A stretch of 43,754 nt of DNA. Source: Alcaligenaceae bacterium (GTDB lineage: Bacteria > Pseudomonadota > Gammaproteobacteria > Burkholderiales > Burkholderiaceae_B). Below, piece after piece: positions 16,403 through 25,239 of this stretch. Both the position numbers and the translations under genes were made by a program. Each line of letters opens with the position of its first letter. Position 1 is the stretch's first letter. Location: NCBI GenBank assembly GCA_947380655.1, contig CANCRX010000021.1, forward strand, positions 1 to 43,754, read 5' to 3'. The notes beneath the pieces are model-generated. The model ran no database searches, was not told the DNA's origin, and was given only the letters and a program-made list of their open reading frames with translations.

Positions 16403-17219
16403 GACTTTGTTGGCAGGCGATTTGTATAACACGGCGATCCTGCATGCGCACTGCCGTTAATTGACCGCCCCAGACGCAACCCGTATCCAGACAGATCGCG
16501 TCAGAGCGCACCAGCAGCCCGAGAGTCGACCAGTGCCCAAACACCACCGTGACATCGCGCGTTGCACGATCAGGCACATCAAACCAGGGCATTAGTCCAT
16601 CGTCACGAACGCCAGGCTCGCCTTTGACCGGTAAGGCCATCCGGCCTTTAGTCGTACAAAGACGCATGCGCGTCATGGCGTTGACGATGACGCGAAAGCG
16701 TTTGGCACCCGTGTGATCTTCTTTCCAGTGATCGGGTTCATTGCCATACATTTTTTCAAGTGCTTTTTGCCAGTTGTTGCCACGCAAAGCGACTTCTACT
16801 TCGTTAGCGAGTTGGAGTGTTTTCGTGACATCCCACTTCGGCAATACACCTGCATGGACGAGTAAATGTCCCGCTTCGTAATGGGCGAGGGGACGCCAGC
16901 GCAGCCAGTCAATGATTTCTTGTGCGTCGGGTGCTTCAAGCACCTCGAGCAAGGTATCATTTTTACCCAACCGCCTGACGCCTGCCGCCACGGCCAGAAG
17001 ATGCAAGTCGTGATTGCCAAGAATCGCTACGCTACGTTCCTCTAGTGCCATCAGGCGTCGGAGTGAGGCCAGGGATTGTGGACCTCGATTCACTAAGTCG
17101 CCAGCAAACCAGAACCGCGCGTAGGGCTCTTGCGCAATTTCAGGGTGTTGCAGTAATTCGTCCAAAGAACCGCAGCAACCTTGTATATCTCCGACCATCC
17201 AGATGCTGGGCATGCTCAT
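16380..17219 (-). CDS. apaH: Bis(5'-nucleosyl)-tetraphosphatase (symmetrical)
   Basis: A 279-residue metallophosphatase that splits diadenosine tetraphosphate into two ADP. It also decaps Np4-capped RNA in E. coli. Phosphoesterase motifs are GDIQGC near residue 10, GDLVNRGPQSL and LGNHDLHLLAVA, with FGHWSTLGL towards the C-terminus. The start at 17219 overlaps the lptG stop by 4 bp (ATGA). The length is typical. It is the terminal gene of a minus-strand run. Confidence 0.95.
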   Translation of the reverse strand: MSMPSIWMVGDIQGCCGSLDELLQHPEIAQEPYARFWFAGDLVNRGPQSLASLRRLMALEERSVAILGNHDLHLLAVAAGVRRLGKNDTLLEVLEAPDAQEIIDWLRWRPLAHYEAGHLLVHAGVLPKWDVTKTLQLANEVEVALRGNNWQKALEKMYGNEPDHWKEDHTGAKRFRVIVNAMTRMRLCTTKGRMALPVKGEPGVRDDGLMPWFDVPDRATRDVTVVFGHWSTLGLLVRSDAICLDTGCVWGGQLTAVRMQDRRVIQIACQQSLNPFDHD

Positions 17220-18394
17220 ATCGGCGATTTGCCCCAGAACAGAAAGCTTTTGTTACTTGCAGCGATCGCATTACGGTTTTCCATCAGCCAGACGCAACCC
17301 AGCGCAATCAGCATGGCGCTGATATTGGGTAGCAGAGCAGTCACAACAGGCGGCCATTTGTAAAGTAGCCCGACGTTTAATGCGAGCTGATTGATCATGA
17401 AAAAACCTGTACCCATCAAAATACCGATAAATACCTTTGCACCGACGCCCCCTCGGCGTGTCTGCATAAAACTGATTGGCGCAGCAATAGTGAGCATGAC
17501 AATGAGGGTAAAGGGATAGGCGAGCTTGCGCCAGACCGCGACCACTTGTCGATCCGATTGCAACTGATTTTTATTGAGGTAGTCAATATAGTCACGCAGG
17601 GCAATCATGGACATGCGTTCGGGAGTCAGGATTCTTGCAACCAGACGTTCTGCAGTGAGTGTTGTCTCGATGGTACGTTCTGGCAGTTTTTGCACCATCA
17701 TCAATGGGCCGTCTGTCACGTTTGCATCGGCAAGCGCGTGTTTAGCTGCCAGGGATATTTTGTTTTCCGTGACGTTTTTCATCACCAGTTTGCCGTCGAT
17801 AAAGCGTCCTGCATCAGCCTGTGACATTGAGACGAGGGTCACGCCATCTGAATATTCATACATGCGTAAATTTGCAACATTACCGGAGGCTTGAAGTTTG
17901 CCGATATTGATGACGCGCATCCCACCCGTTGGCGTAGGCTCTTTAAACCAGTAGCCTGTAGCAAGCATGCCGCCTTCGACCTTGCCCCGAAGAAGCAGAT
18001 TGGCTTCGCTACTTTTAGTTTCAGCGTAGGGCGTAAGAAATTCCGACAGTAAAAGTGCTCCGGCGATAATCGGGATGGCAATTGTCCAGAGCATTCTGAG
18101 CAAACCCATGCCGCTGACGCCAGACACTCGGAAAATAACGAGCTCATTGCGCTGGGCCAGGCCTGCCAGGGCGAGAATGGCGCCAATCAGCAGTCCTATA
18201 GGCAACAGATCGTAGAGTCGGGTAGGCATTGACAGGATCTGCAGATAAAACAGAGCGGTCAGAGGAAATTTTTCACCGACCGTGTCGAGCTCGTCGACTA
18301 AAGTAAAAAATGTGAACAACCCAAGCAGTGCAATCAGCACAACGGAGGTTGAACGGAAAATTTCACGGGCGATATATCTTCGAGCGGTACGCAT
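17216..18394 (-). CDS. lptG: LPS export ABC transporter permease LptG
   Basis: A 392-residue inner-membrane permease of the LptBFG complex that extracts lipopolysaccharide towards the Lpt bridge. There are three predicted N-terminal helices (starting STSVVLIALLGLFTFF), a long periplasmic jellyroll-like domain at about residues 120-280 and three C-terminal helices. The cytoplasmic coupling segment is RNELVIFRVSGVSGMGLLR. The Arg/Glu-rich N-terminus YIAREIFRST and the LptG-like C-terminus (PPVVTALLPNISAMLIALG) favour LptG over LptF. lptF, often adjacent, is not in this window; the upstream gene is aroE. Confidence 0.92.
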   Translation of the reverse strand: MRTARRYIAREIFRSTSVVLIALLGLFTFFTLVDELDTVGEKFPLTALFYLQILSMPTRLYDLLPIGLLIGAILALAGLAQRNELVIFRVSGVSGMGLLRMLWTIAIPIIAGALLLSEFLTPYAETKSSEANLLLRGKVEGGMLATGYWFKEPTPTGGMRVINIGKLQASGNVANLRMYEYSDGVTLVSMSQADAGRFIDGKLVMKNVTENKISLAAKHALADANVTDGPLMMVQKLPERTIETTLTAERLVARILTPERMSMIALRDYIDYLNKNQLQSDRQVVAVWRKLAYPFTLIVMLTIAAPISFMQTRRGGVGAKVFIGILMGTGFFMINQLALNVGLLYKWPPVVTALLPNISAMLIALGCVWLMENRNAIAASNKSFLFWGKSPI

Positions 18395-18423
18395 AGTTAA
18401 CAGTGTAATGCCATCATCGCTCT

Positions 18424-19311
18424 TTAAGTGATGCTTGCATCGAGTTCTGCTCGAATGGCGTGCAACACGGGAGCCATGTCGGGTCGTACACCATGCCAGA
18501 GATAAAAACTTTCAGCCGCTTGTCCGACCAGCATGCCTAGTCCGTCACTTGTTGCCTGCGCCCCATCTGCCTGGGCTTGCCGCATGAAAGGGGTCGGTAA
18601 GGCGCCATACATCATGTCGTAGGCCAGCGCACCTGTTGCATACAGGCCTTCAGGAACCTGCGGCGCGGTATCACCCAAGCTACTGGAGCTTGCGTTGATG
18701 ACAACATCCCAGCCACCCGGCTGTTTTGCGTCGGCTAAACCACCAGTAGAAATTTGCTGCCCTGAATCTGGATAAGCCTCTTGCCAGGCATCCAGGAGCG
18801 CGTGTGCACGTGCTTCGGTGCGATTGACTATTCGCAACTGCGCACAACCAGTCTCAAGCAAGGGCCCCAAGACCCCACGTGCAGCCCCGCCTGCACCGAT
18901 CAGTAGGATTCGGGCGCCTTTGCAAATGACGCCAAGTCTTGCTAGGTCACTGACTAGCCCCACACCGTCTGTATTGCAGCCATGTAAGGAATTATTTTGC
19001 ATCCATAGGGTGTTGACCGCCTGAGCAAGCTTGGCTCTGGGACTCAAGTGCTCGCAGGCTAATTGCCAGGCAAGTTGTTTGAAGGGGACCGTGACATTGA
19101 GGCCAGACCCGCCTTGCGAAAAAAAATGACGGACGGTTGATTCAAACTGATCAATCGGTGCCTCCAGCCTTTCATATTGCAAACTGATGCCAGTTTGTTG
19201 TGCGAAGAGGTGATGAATAGAAGGGGATCGGCTGTGTTTGACAGGGTTGCCAATCACTGCGAAATGGGTGGTTTGCATTGTTTGATCGATTTGAGAGGCG
19301 GTTGGGTTCAT
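18424..19311 (-). CDS. aroE: Shikimate dehydrogenase (NADP+)
   Basis: A 295-residue enzyme reducing 3-dehydroshikimate to shikimate. The shikimate-binding SRSPSIH near residue 27 is present, as are the catalytic lysine in NVTVPFK and the aspartate in CNTDGVG. The Rossmann loop is GAGGAARG, with NRTEAR for NADP recognition, and the C-terminal GMLVGQAAESFYLWHG is typical. It starts within the stop of the upstream TonB-like gene (ATGA). A second in-frame ATG at residue 12 (MQTTHF) is an alternative start. Confidence 0.96.
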   Translation of the reverse strand: MNPTASQIDQTMQTTHFAVIGNPVKHSRSPSIHHLFAQQTGISLQYERLEAPIDQFESTVRHFFSQGGSGLNVTVPFKQLAWQLACEHLSPRAKLAQAVNTLWMQNNSLHGCNTDGVGLVSDLARLGVICKGARILLIGAGGAARGVLGPLLETGCAQLRIVNRTEARAHALLDAWQEAYPDSGQQISTGGLADAKQPGGWDVVINASSSSLGDTAPQVPEGLYATGALAYDMMYGALPTPFMRQAQADGAQATSDGLGMLVGQAAESFYLWHGVRPDMAPVLHAIRAELDASIT

Positions 19312-20195
19312 GGTCCCCGCGTTTGCAGGACGCCGTTGAGGAAGTGCCAGGTTCTAGTGAGCACGAGCTGATCGATTTCCTTGGCCATATCTGGAGGAAA
19401 AGGAGCAAATGGTGACGATAACTGTGCGATACGAAGGACTGCCTGGTTCAGAACTGTCTGATCCGAAGGACGATCAATGGTGATGTCAGAGATTGTGCCG
19501 TTGCTGCGAATGGTCAGCGTAGCCTGAACTTTTCCATAGAGTGTTTTGCCAGAGCTGCGTGGGTAGTGTTGCGCACCAATCTGCTCGACCCGCTCCCTCC
19601 ACTGATCAATGTAGGGGGCGTAACGCATGGCCAAGGTTGAAGGTGCGTCAAAATGCTTGCGTGGGCGCTGGTTGTAATCTTGAACCTGGCGGGAAACGAT
19701 AGCGAGCGTTGAATTTTGCAACACGCTCTCCCGATCCAGCTCGTCAAGACCTGGCGCCTGGCTATCTTTCATAAAATAGGGTGATGAGCGCGCGAGTGCG
19801 ACAGTCTCGGCAGCCTGCATGCGTGTCAGCAGTTGTTGTTGTTCAGACTCGAGCTGCATTTGCTTTTTGGTCAGTGACTCAATTTCTACCCGAGCCCCTG
19901 TATCGCCTGTGCGCGGCAAAGCCTGCGAAGCATTGCTCAGCTCGGCTTGCCCACCACCATCCATATTGTGCTGTGCGAGCAGGCGGGCCTGCACAGGCGA
20001 GAGTTCGGTAGCAGCATTGACCATCACGACCTCGAGGGTTTGTGCTGCTTTAGGAGCGTTTGAGAGATCGCTGCGCTGCCATCCCAATATTGCCAAATGA
20101 AATAAAATTGACAAACCAATCGCCCAGCGTAAAAAACGCTGTTCGGATTGACGCCAAATTTCGTCGGACGTCATCAGCAAAGGATCGTTGGGCAT
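19308..20195 (-). CDS. TonB-like energy transducer family protein
   Basis: About 295 residues with the TonB/TolA architecture: a short cytoplasmic tail, one membrane helix (FLRWAIGLSILFHLAILGW, about residues 21-39), a periplasmic linker and a C-terminal TonB domain (GKTLYGKVQATLTIRSNGTISDITIDRPS, ending RTWHFLNG). The linker is not proline-rich; it contains a charged, glutamine-rich predicted coiled coil around EIESLTKKQMQLESEQQQ, more like TolA. ATG 20195 is preferred over an upstream in-frame start within the RNase gene; ATG 20174 is also possible. No ExbB/ExbD is adjacent. It sits between an RNase and aroE, so the partner receptor is unknown. Confidence 0.82.
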   Translation of the reverse strand: MPNDPLLMTSDEIWRQSEQRFLRWAIGLSILFHLAILGWQRSDLSNAPKAAQTLEVVMVNAATELSPVQARLLAQHNMDGGGQAELSNASQALPRTGDTGARVEIESLTKKQMQLESEQQQLLTRMQAAETVALARSSPYFMKDSQAPGLDELDRESVLQNSTLAIVSRQVQDYNQRPRKHFDAPSTLAMRYAPYIDQWRERVEQIGAQHYPRSSGKTLYGKVQATLTIRSNGTISDITIDRPSDQTVLNQAVLRIAQLSSPFAPFPPDMAKEIDQLVLTRTWHFLNGVLQTRGP

Positions 20196-20211
20196 CGACA
20201 CGCAGAGGAAC

Positions 20212-22161
20212 TCAATTTTCAGTTTCGGTACTTTCAGAATTATCCGCAATTTCTGAACAAGTTTGCTCAATGTTCGTCGTATCAAAGCTCGAAATCATTG
20301 TGCAGTCAAGCTCGAGATTGAGCTCATCAAAGCCCATCACTTTTAATTCAATCTGTTGTCCGCGATCCAGGCTGGGTAGCCCTGAAATCCTTGTGACCAG
20401 TGGGGCATGACTCAAGCGAACCAGATCCTCTTTCAGGACCGTTGCGTGACAAACGCTCACGGATTGCTGTTGCAACCATCGCAGGCACCAGTAACGTTCC
20501 ATGCTGTTTTGAAAGTCATTCCACGCGGTGTACTGTGCTTCAAAACCACCGATGATGGCAAACAAATCCGCATCTTTCGGTTTGAAGGGGGCAACCAGCG
20601 GCGCAGAAACTCCATGCGTGATCGCAGCAATGAGTTGCCATTGATTGACCAGGTCTACATAACGGCGCAGAGGCGAGGTGCACCACGCGTATTGTGCAAC
20701 GCCAATCGCTTCATGCGGCAGCGCATGGGTACTCATACGCACGCGCCCTGTTTGTTGCGAACGATAAATTCCCGGCACCCCATGAGACGCCAGTAAGCCG
20801 CCCCACGTGCTGTTAGCCAGAATCATGTATTCCGCGACCAGACGGTCAAGCGGAGCATTGCGCTGTCTGGGCAGGATGCGAACCGGACTGTCCGGGTTGT
20901 CGGCAGGGCCATCGAGATAAAAACTGTACTCAACCCGGTTGTTGTTTTCAGGTTTGCCTCTGACGGCCTCTCGCTGCTTGGCAAGCTGGAGTGATAGTTT
21001 CCAGAGTGGTCGGATCCATTCGTTATAAGGTAAAACCTGGCTCGGATCGTCTAGCGCTGTTTCAGTGATATCGGCATCGAGCAAGTTGTGTCGTAGATTC
21101 TCAACGACCGCTACGCGTTCAAGTTTGCTCTCATGCGAGAGGATCTCTCCCGTTTCAGGATTTGCTGTCACATAAAGTGATAGTGCAGGGACGGCACAGC
21201 CTGCATCCAGCGAAAACGCGCTGATCACCTGGTCTGGCTGCATCGGAATTTTTTCACCTGGCGTATAGACCGTTGACATGCGCGCGCGCGCGAGTTTGTC
21301 GAGCTCGCTGTCGCGCGTGACTGCGAGCCCTGGTGCGGCAATATGTATCCCTACGCGGATATTGCCATCCGGCAGTACGCTAACTGAAAGTGCATCATCA
21401 ATTTCTGTAGTTGAAATATCATCGATCGAGTAGGCTTGCACATCGGCAAGCGGCAAGTCTTGACCGTGTTCGCTCAAATCAACCGCAGGGAACTCTATTC
21501 CGCGCGGAAAGTGTGTCGCCAGAAACTTGCCTTTATGCAGTGCCAGTGCATGGGGCCAGGCACCCAGATCGAGCAGTAGTCTCTCCGGAGTTTTTTGCGT
21601 CTGCGCACAAGCTGTTTCAAGCGCTTTCCAGGCCTGTGAATTTTTATCTGGGCGCGTGACGAGTTGCATGGCGATCTCTGAGATACCACTAGGCAGTCTG
21701 CCTGCAATCATCTCGTCGGCCCAGCCCTGAATCTCTGCTGCAGCGCGCTGTTTTTTTTCTAAGGCAGCAAGGGCTGCGGTCAGAATTTCTGGCGGGGCGG
21801 CCCGATACCGTCCACGTCCCCGACGGTGAAAATATACGGGTGACGCGTGCAAGCGCAACAGCAGGGAGGTTTTTTCCAGGGTATCCGGTGGGTGTCCAAA
21901 ATATTCGTTGCCGAGTGCGTCGACATCAAATTCATCTTTTGGCGCGAACTCCCACAGAAAGGGGACATCGATGCCCTCTGCGAGTTTTTCAGCTTGTTCA
22001 AACAACGCTTCTGGCGCAGGGCTCGAAAACGTAAAAATACAATTCGTGCGTTTGACCTTGCTGCGTTTTCCGGAGGCGGATTCGACTTGAATCGCAGCCT
22101 CCGTTTCGGTCATGATGTGGCCAGCTTTAAACGTGCCATCTTCTTCATACAAAACAAACAT
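20212..22161 (-). CDS. RNase II/R family exoribonuclease (RNB domain)
   Basis: A 649-residue protein with a central RNB catalytic domain. The diagnostic metal-binding block SIDDISTTEIDDALS lies at about residues 245-259, followed by VGIHIAAPG and the late SPLRRYVDLVNQWQL motif. Short N-terminal and C-terminal flanks replace the full cold-shock and S1 modules of RNase R, so it is closer in size to RNase II. It is expected to degrade mRNA 3' to 5'. It begins 30 bp after the mpl stop on the same strand and is followed by the TonB-like gene. Confidence 0.88.
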   Translation of the reverse strand: MFVLYEEDGTFKAGHIMTETEAAIQVESASGKRSKVKRTNCIFTFSSPAPEALFEQAEKLAEGIDVPFLWEFAPKDEFDVDALGNEYFGHPPDTLEKTSLLLRLHASPVYFHRRGRGRYRAAPPEILTAALAALEKKQRAAAEIQGWADEMIAGRLPSGISEIAMQLVTRPDKNSQAWKALETACAQTQKTPERLLLDLGAWPHALALHKGKFLATHFPRGIEFPAVDLSEHGQDLPLADVQAYSIDDISTTEIDDALSVSVLPDGNIRVGIHIAAPGLAVTRDSELDKLARARMSTVYTPGEKIPMQPDQVISAFSLDAGCAVPALSLYVTANPETGEILSHESKLERVAVVENLRHNLLDADITETALDDPSQVLPYNEWIRPLWKLSLQLAKQREAVRGKPENNNRVEYSFYLDGPADNPDSPVRILPRQRNAPLDRLVAEYMILANSTWGGLLASHGVPGIYRSQQTGRVRMSTHALPHEAIGVAQYAWCTSPLRRYVDLVNQWQLIAAITHGVSAPLVAPFKPKDADLFAIIGGFEAQYTAWNDFQNSMERYWCLRWLQQQSVSVCHATVLKEDLVRLSHAPLVTRISGLPSLDRGQQIELKVMGFDELNLELDCTMISSFDTTNIEQTCSEIADNSESTETEN

Positions 22162-22191
22162 GCGTTATTCCGTTTAAGTCGTGAGCGGCCA

Positions 22192-23562
22192 TCAGGCGGC
22201 AGTCGTGCCAAGCGCATCGAGCAGGCGGCGATGAATCCCACCAAACCCGCCATTGCTCATGACAAGGATGTGGTCCCCAGGTCTGGCTTTGAGAGCGATG
22301 GCCTCGACTAATTGATCCATCTCTTCACAGGCTTGTGCGCGATTCCCCAGATTTGCCAGCACCACAGCGGGATCCCACCCTAGCGCATGTTTGCCGCTGT
22401 GCTGACCAAAGCAGAAAATCAGGTCGGCGGGCTCAAGTGCCTCGGGCAGACGCGCTGCCATGGTGCCAAGTTTCATGGTGTTGGAGCGAGGCTCCAGTAC
22501 GGCCAGAATGCGCGCTCGACCGACTTGCGCGCGCAGGCCGTCGAGGGTGGTGCGGATCGCTGTTGGGTGATGTGCGAAATCGTCGTATACAGTGATCTGG
22601 TTGACCGTACCCGTGATCTCCATCCGGCGTTTGACGCCAGTAAAAGAGCAGAGCGCTCGAATGCTGGTGGCGGCATCAACGCCCGCGTGCTGGGCCGCGA
22701 CGATTGCAACCAGCGCGTTGTGTCGGTTGTGAGCACCCGTCAGCTTCCAGTGGATCTCACCCAGTCGCTGTTGCCCCAAATGAATGGAAAAGGTCTGGGG
22801 ATCTTTTTCTTGCGTGTGCCAGCCGTCAGCTTGTCCGGTGCGTAAGATTTCTGACCAGCAGCCGCGCTTGAGCACGCGCTCAAGTGCTTCATCTGAACTG
22901 GGCACAATGACGCGACCGTTACCCGGGACCGTGCGCAGCAAATGATGAAACTGAGTTTCAATCGCACTTAAGTCAGGGAAAATATCGGCATGATCGTATT
23001 CAAGATTGTTCAGGATCGCGGTACGGGGACGGTAATGCACAAATTTTGAACGTTTATCAAAAAATGCGGTGTCGTACTCATCGGCCTCGATGACAAAAAA
23101 AGTAGAGGCTGGATTAAAACGCGCGGAGACCTGCAATCCAGGTGCCACGCCGCCAATCAGGAAATTTGGTTTGAGACCCGCATATTCAAGAATCCAGGCC
23201 AGCATGGAGCTGGTTGTGGTTTTGCCATGTGTGCCCGCGACCGCCAGCACGTGTTGGCCCTGAAGGATGTGTTCGCCTAGCCACTGGGGACCTGAAATAT
23301 AGGGAGCTCCTTCGTTGAGAATGGCTTCCATGAGTGGGTTGCCGCGCGAAACAACGTTGCCGACTACAAACAGATCAGGCTTGAGTGCGAGTTGCTCCGG
23401 ACCAAAGCCCTCGATGAGCTCAATCCCTTGCTCGGCGAGTTGGGTACTCATTGGCGGGTAGACGCCGGCGTCGCATCCCGTGACACGATGTCCGGCTGCT
23501 CGCGCGATCAACGCAAGTCCGCCCATAAAAGTGCCACAGATACCTAATATATGAAGGTGCAT
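22192..23562 (-). CDS. mpl: UDP-N-acetylmuramate:L-alanyl-gamma-D-glutamyl-meso-diaminopimelate ligase
   Basis: A 456-residue Mur-family ligase that recycles murein tripeptide by joining it to UDP-MurNAc. The N-terminus MHLHILGICGTFMGGLA, the ATP loop GTHGKTT (residues 110-116), EADEYDTAFFDKRSKFVHY, NLEYDHADIF and DDFAHHPTAI are all characteristic of Mpl. The ATG at 23562 has AGGAG seven bases upstream. The frame continues about 100 codons further upstream, but that part is antisense to the thioredoxin gene and resembles nothing. It is probably the first gene of the mpl-RNase-tonB-like-aroE-lptG-apaH run. Confidence 0.96.
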   Translation of the reverse strand: MHLHILGICGTFMGGLALIARAAGHRVTGCDAGVYPPMSTQLAEQGIELIEGFGPEQLALKPDLFVVGNVVSRGNPLMEAILNEGAPYISGPQWLGEHILQGQHVLAVAGTHGKTTTSSMLAWILEYAGLKPNFLIGGVAPGLQVSARFNPASTFFVIEADEYDTAFFDKRSKFVHYRPRTAILNNLEYDHADIFPDLSAIETQFHHLLRTVPGNGRVIVPSSDEALERVLKRGCWSEILRTGQADGWHTQEKDPQTFSIHLGQQRLGEIHWKLTGAHNRHNALVAIVAAQHAGVDAATSIRALCSFTGVKRRMEITGTVNQITVYDDFAHHPTAIRTTLDGLRAQVGRARILAVLEPRSNTMKLGTMAARLPEALEPADLIFCFGQHSGKHALGWDPAVVLANLGNRAQACEEMDQLVEAIALKARPGDHILVMSNGGFGGIHRRLLDALGTTAA

Positions 23563-23668
23563 GAAAATCTCCTGTTTACATTGTAGAGTGAGATATGTAG
23601 GCGCAGAGATCAAGCCTGGGTGTTCAACCCACTCCAATGGCGCGGGACTCACGGTTATGATGGTGATC

Positions 23669-24241
23669 ATGAAGAAAAGAACACTGATTCTGGGTGCGGG
23701 CGGTTTGGGTGCCATGGCTGCCACAGGCTGGTTTGCCTGGCGCGAATCGTCGCGCAAAGCACCGGCCGCGAATCGGGCTGCCTCGGTCCCGATGACTGCA
23801 AAGCCTGTCCTGAATCCTGCTGCGTTGCTTGAGGCGACACTGCCGGATCTGGAGGGGCGCGACATCGCATTCAGGGCTTATCTGGGTAAACCTATTGTGG
23901 TGAATTTCTGGGCAACCTGGTGCGCCCCTTGTGTTGAAGAGATGCCCGAGCTCAGTGCAATGGCGCAAGCCATGCCAAATATTCAATTTGTTGGTATCGG
24001 TATCGATACGGCAGATAAAATTCGTCAATTTGTAGCTAAAATACCTGTTTCCTATCCCTTGCTCGTTGCGGGGCACGCTGGAATTGCCCTCTTGAGAGAG
24101 CTGGGTAATACAACGGGAGGCTTGCCTTTTACCGTCATGTTCGATGCAAATGGCAGCATGATCGATACAGTACTCGGTCAGGTTCAGTCCGCTGATTTAC
24201 ATGAGCGTGTTCAGGCCCTCGTTGTCAAATCGAAGACGTAA
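23669..24241 (+). CDS. TlpA-like thioredoxin-family protein
   Basis: About 190 residues from ATG 23669, with a membrane-anchor or signal sequence (MKKRTLILGAGGLGAMAATG) and a periplasmic thioredoxin domain. The active site is WCAPC (Cys85, Cys88) within VVNFWATWCAPCVEEMPEL, and the cis-proline region is GGLPFTVMFD. This matches the TlpA/ResA/DsbE group that reduces disulfides outside the cytoplasm, for example in cytochrome c maturation. No cytochrome genes are adjacent. In-frame ATGs at 23657 and 23660 are alternative starts. It is divergent from mpl and precedes aroQ by 60 bp. Confidence 0.88.
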   Translation: MKKRTLILGAGGLGAMAATGWFAWRESSRKAPAANRAASVPMTAKPVLNPAALLEATLPDLEGRDIAFRAYLGKPIVVNFWATWCAPCVEEMPELSAMAQAMPNIQFVGIGIDTADKIRQFVAKIPVSYPLLVAGHAGIALLRELGNTTGGLPFTVMFDANGSMIDTVLGQVQSADLHERVQALVVKSKT

Positions 24242-24301
24242 GTGGACAAATCGTGCTTTTTAGCTTAAAAAGAGCTCTTGTTAGATAAAACTGATCAATT
24301 A

Positions 24302-24748
24302 ATGGCGCAACGAATCCTTGTTCTGCACGGTCCCAACCTGAATTTGCTGGGAACACGCGAACCTCACCTCTATGGTCATACCACGCTGCCTGAGCTCAAC
24401 GCTCGGTTAGGCGGGTTGTCTTCTAGCCTGGGAGCGAGTCTGGATGCTTATCAAAGCAATCATGAAGGTGAGCTGGTCGACCGCATTCAGGCAGCGCGCG
24501 TGGATGGTACGGATTTCATTGTGATCAACGCCGGAGCCTACACGCACACCAGCGTCGCGATCCGTGATGCGCTTGCTGCAGTTCAAATTCCTTTTGTAGA
24601 AGTCCACCTTTCAAACGTCTACAAGCGCGAAGCTTTTCGTCACCACTCCTATTTGTCCGATTTGGCGCAGGGTGTGGTGGCCGGTCTCGGCCCCCAGGGC
24701 TACGAGGCGGCTGTACGGTTTGCCGTGCAGTACGTTCAGCCAGCCTGA
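24302..24748 (+). CDS. aroQ: 3-dehydroquinate dehydratase, type II
   Basis: A 148-residue type-II dehydroquinase, the third step of the shikimate pathway, normally a dodecamer. Motifs are VLHGPNLNLLGTREPHLYG with the catalytic Tyr in LYG, QSNHEGELVDRI, INAGAYTHTSVAIRDAL and EVHLSNVYKREAFRHHSY. ATG 24302 gives the normal family N-terminus (MAQRILVLHGP); a TTG 24 bases earlier has a slightly better purine tract and cannot be excluded. The aroQ-accB-accC order is common in proteobacteria. Confidence 0.96.
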   Translation: MAQRILVLHGPNLNLLGTREPHLYGHTTLPELNARLGGLSSSLGASLDAYQSNHEGELVDRIQAARVDGTDFIVINAGAYTHTSVAIRDALAAVQIPFVEVHLSNVYKREAFRHHSYLSDLAQGVVAGLGPQGYEAAVRFAVQYVQPA

Positions 24749-24788
24749 TTGTTAATCGCTGGTCAATTCATCACTTTACGGAACTACT

Positions 24789-25238
24789 ATGGATCTCAGA
24801 AAACTGAAAACCTTGATTGATTTGGTTGCAGAGTCTGGCATTGCCGAACTTGAAATCACTGAAGGTGAGGGCAAGGTTCGTATCGTCAAGTTTTCACAGA
24901 CTGTTCAGCCTGTTGCGTATGCGCCTGCCCCCATGGCTGCCGCCCCTGCAGCACCGGTGGCCGAGGCTGCTCCGGCCGCTGCAGCAACTCCTGCTGCCCC
25001 GGTTGGTCATACCGTCAAATCTCCAATGGTTGGTACTTTTTATCGCGCGTCGAACCCGGGTGCCGCGGCCTTTGTTCAGGTTGGCCAGGCGGTTAAAGAG
25101 GGTGAGCCACTTTGTATTATCGAAGCCATGAAGTTGCTCAACGAAATTGAAGCGGATAAGACAGGTGTCATTCAGGAAATTCTGGTCGAGAATGGTGAGC
25201 CCGTTGAATACGGTCAACCTCTTTTCGTGATCGCCTGA
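24789..25238 (+). CDS. accB: Acetyl-CoA carboxylase biotin carboxyl carrier protein
   Basis: A 149-residue BCCP subunit of acetyl-CoA carboxylase. An N-terminal domain (MDLRKLKTLIDLVAESGIAELEI) and an alanine/proline-rich linker (residues 45-72) precede the biotinyl domain. The biotinylated lysine is Lys115 in the EAMKLLNE motif, and the domain ends VEYGQPLFVIA. It is one base upstream of accC, and the pair encode the biotin carboxylase half of the enzyme. Confidence 0.97.
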   Translation: MDLRKLKTLIDLVAESGIAELEITEGEGKVRIVKFSQTVQPVAYAPAPMAAAPAAPVAEAAPAAAATPAAPVGHTVKSPMVGTFYRASNPGAAAFVQVGQAVKEGEPLCIIEAMKLLNEIEADKTGVIQEILVENGEPVEYGQPLFVIA

Positions 25239-25239
25239 T

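Noticed and set aside
20407..20796. Long plus-strand open frame within the RNase gene
   Set aside because: Antisense to a well-supported RNB-domain gene; no recognisable product or start signal.
23563..23865. Hundred-codon N-terminal extension of mpl
   Set aside because: It is antisense to the TlpA-like gene, shows no family similarity, and ATG 23562 has an excellent ribosome-binding site and the standard Mpl N-terminus.
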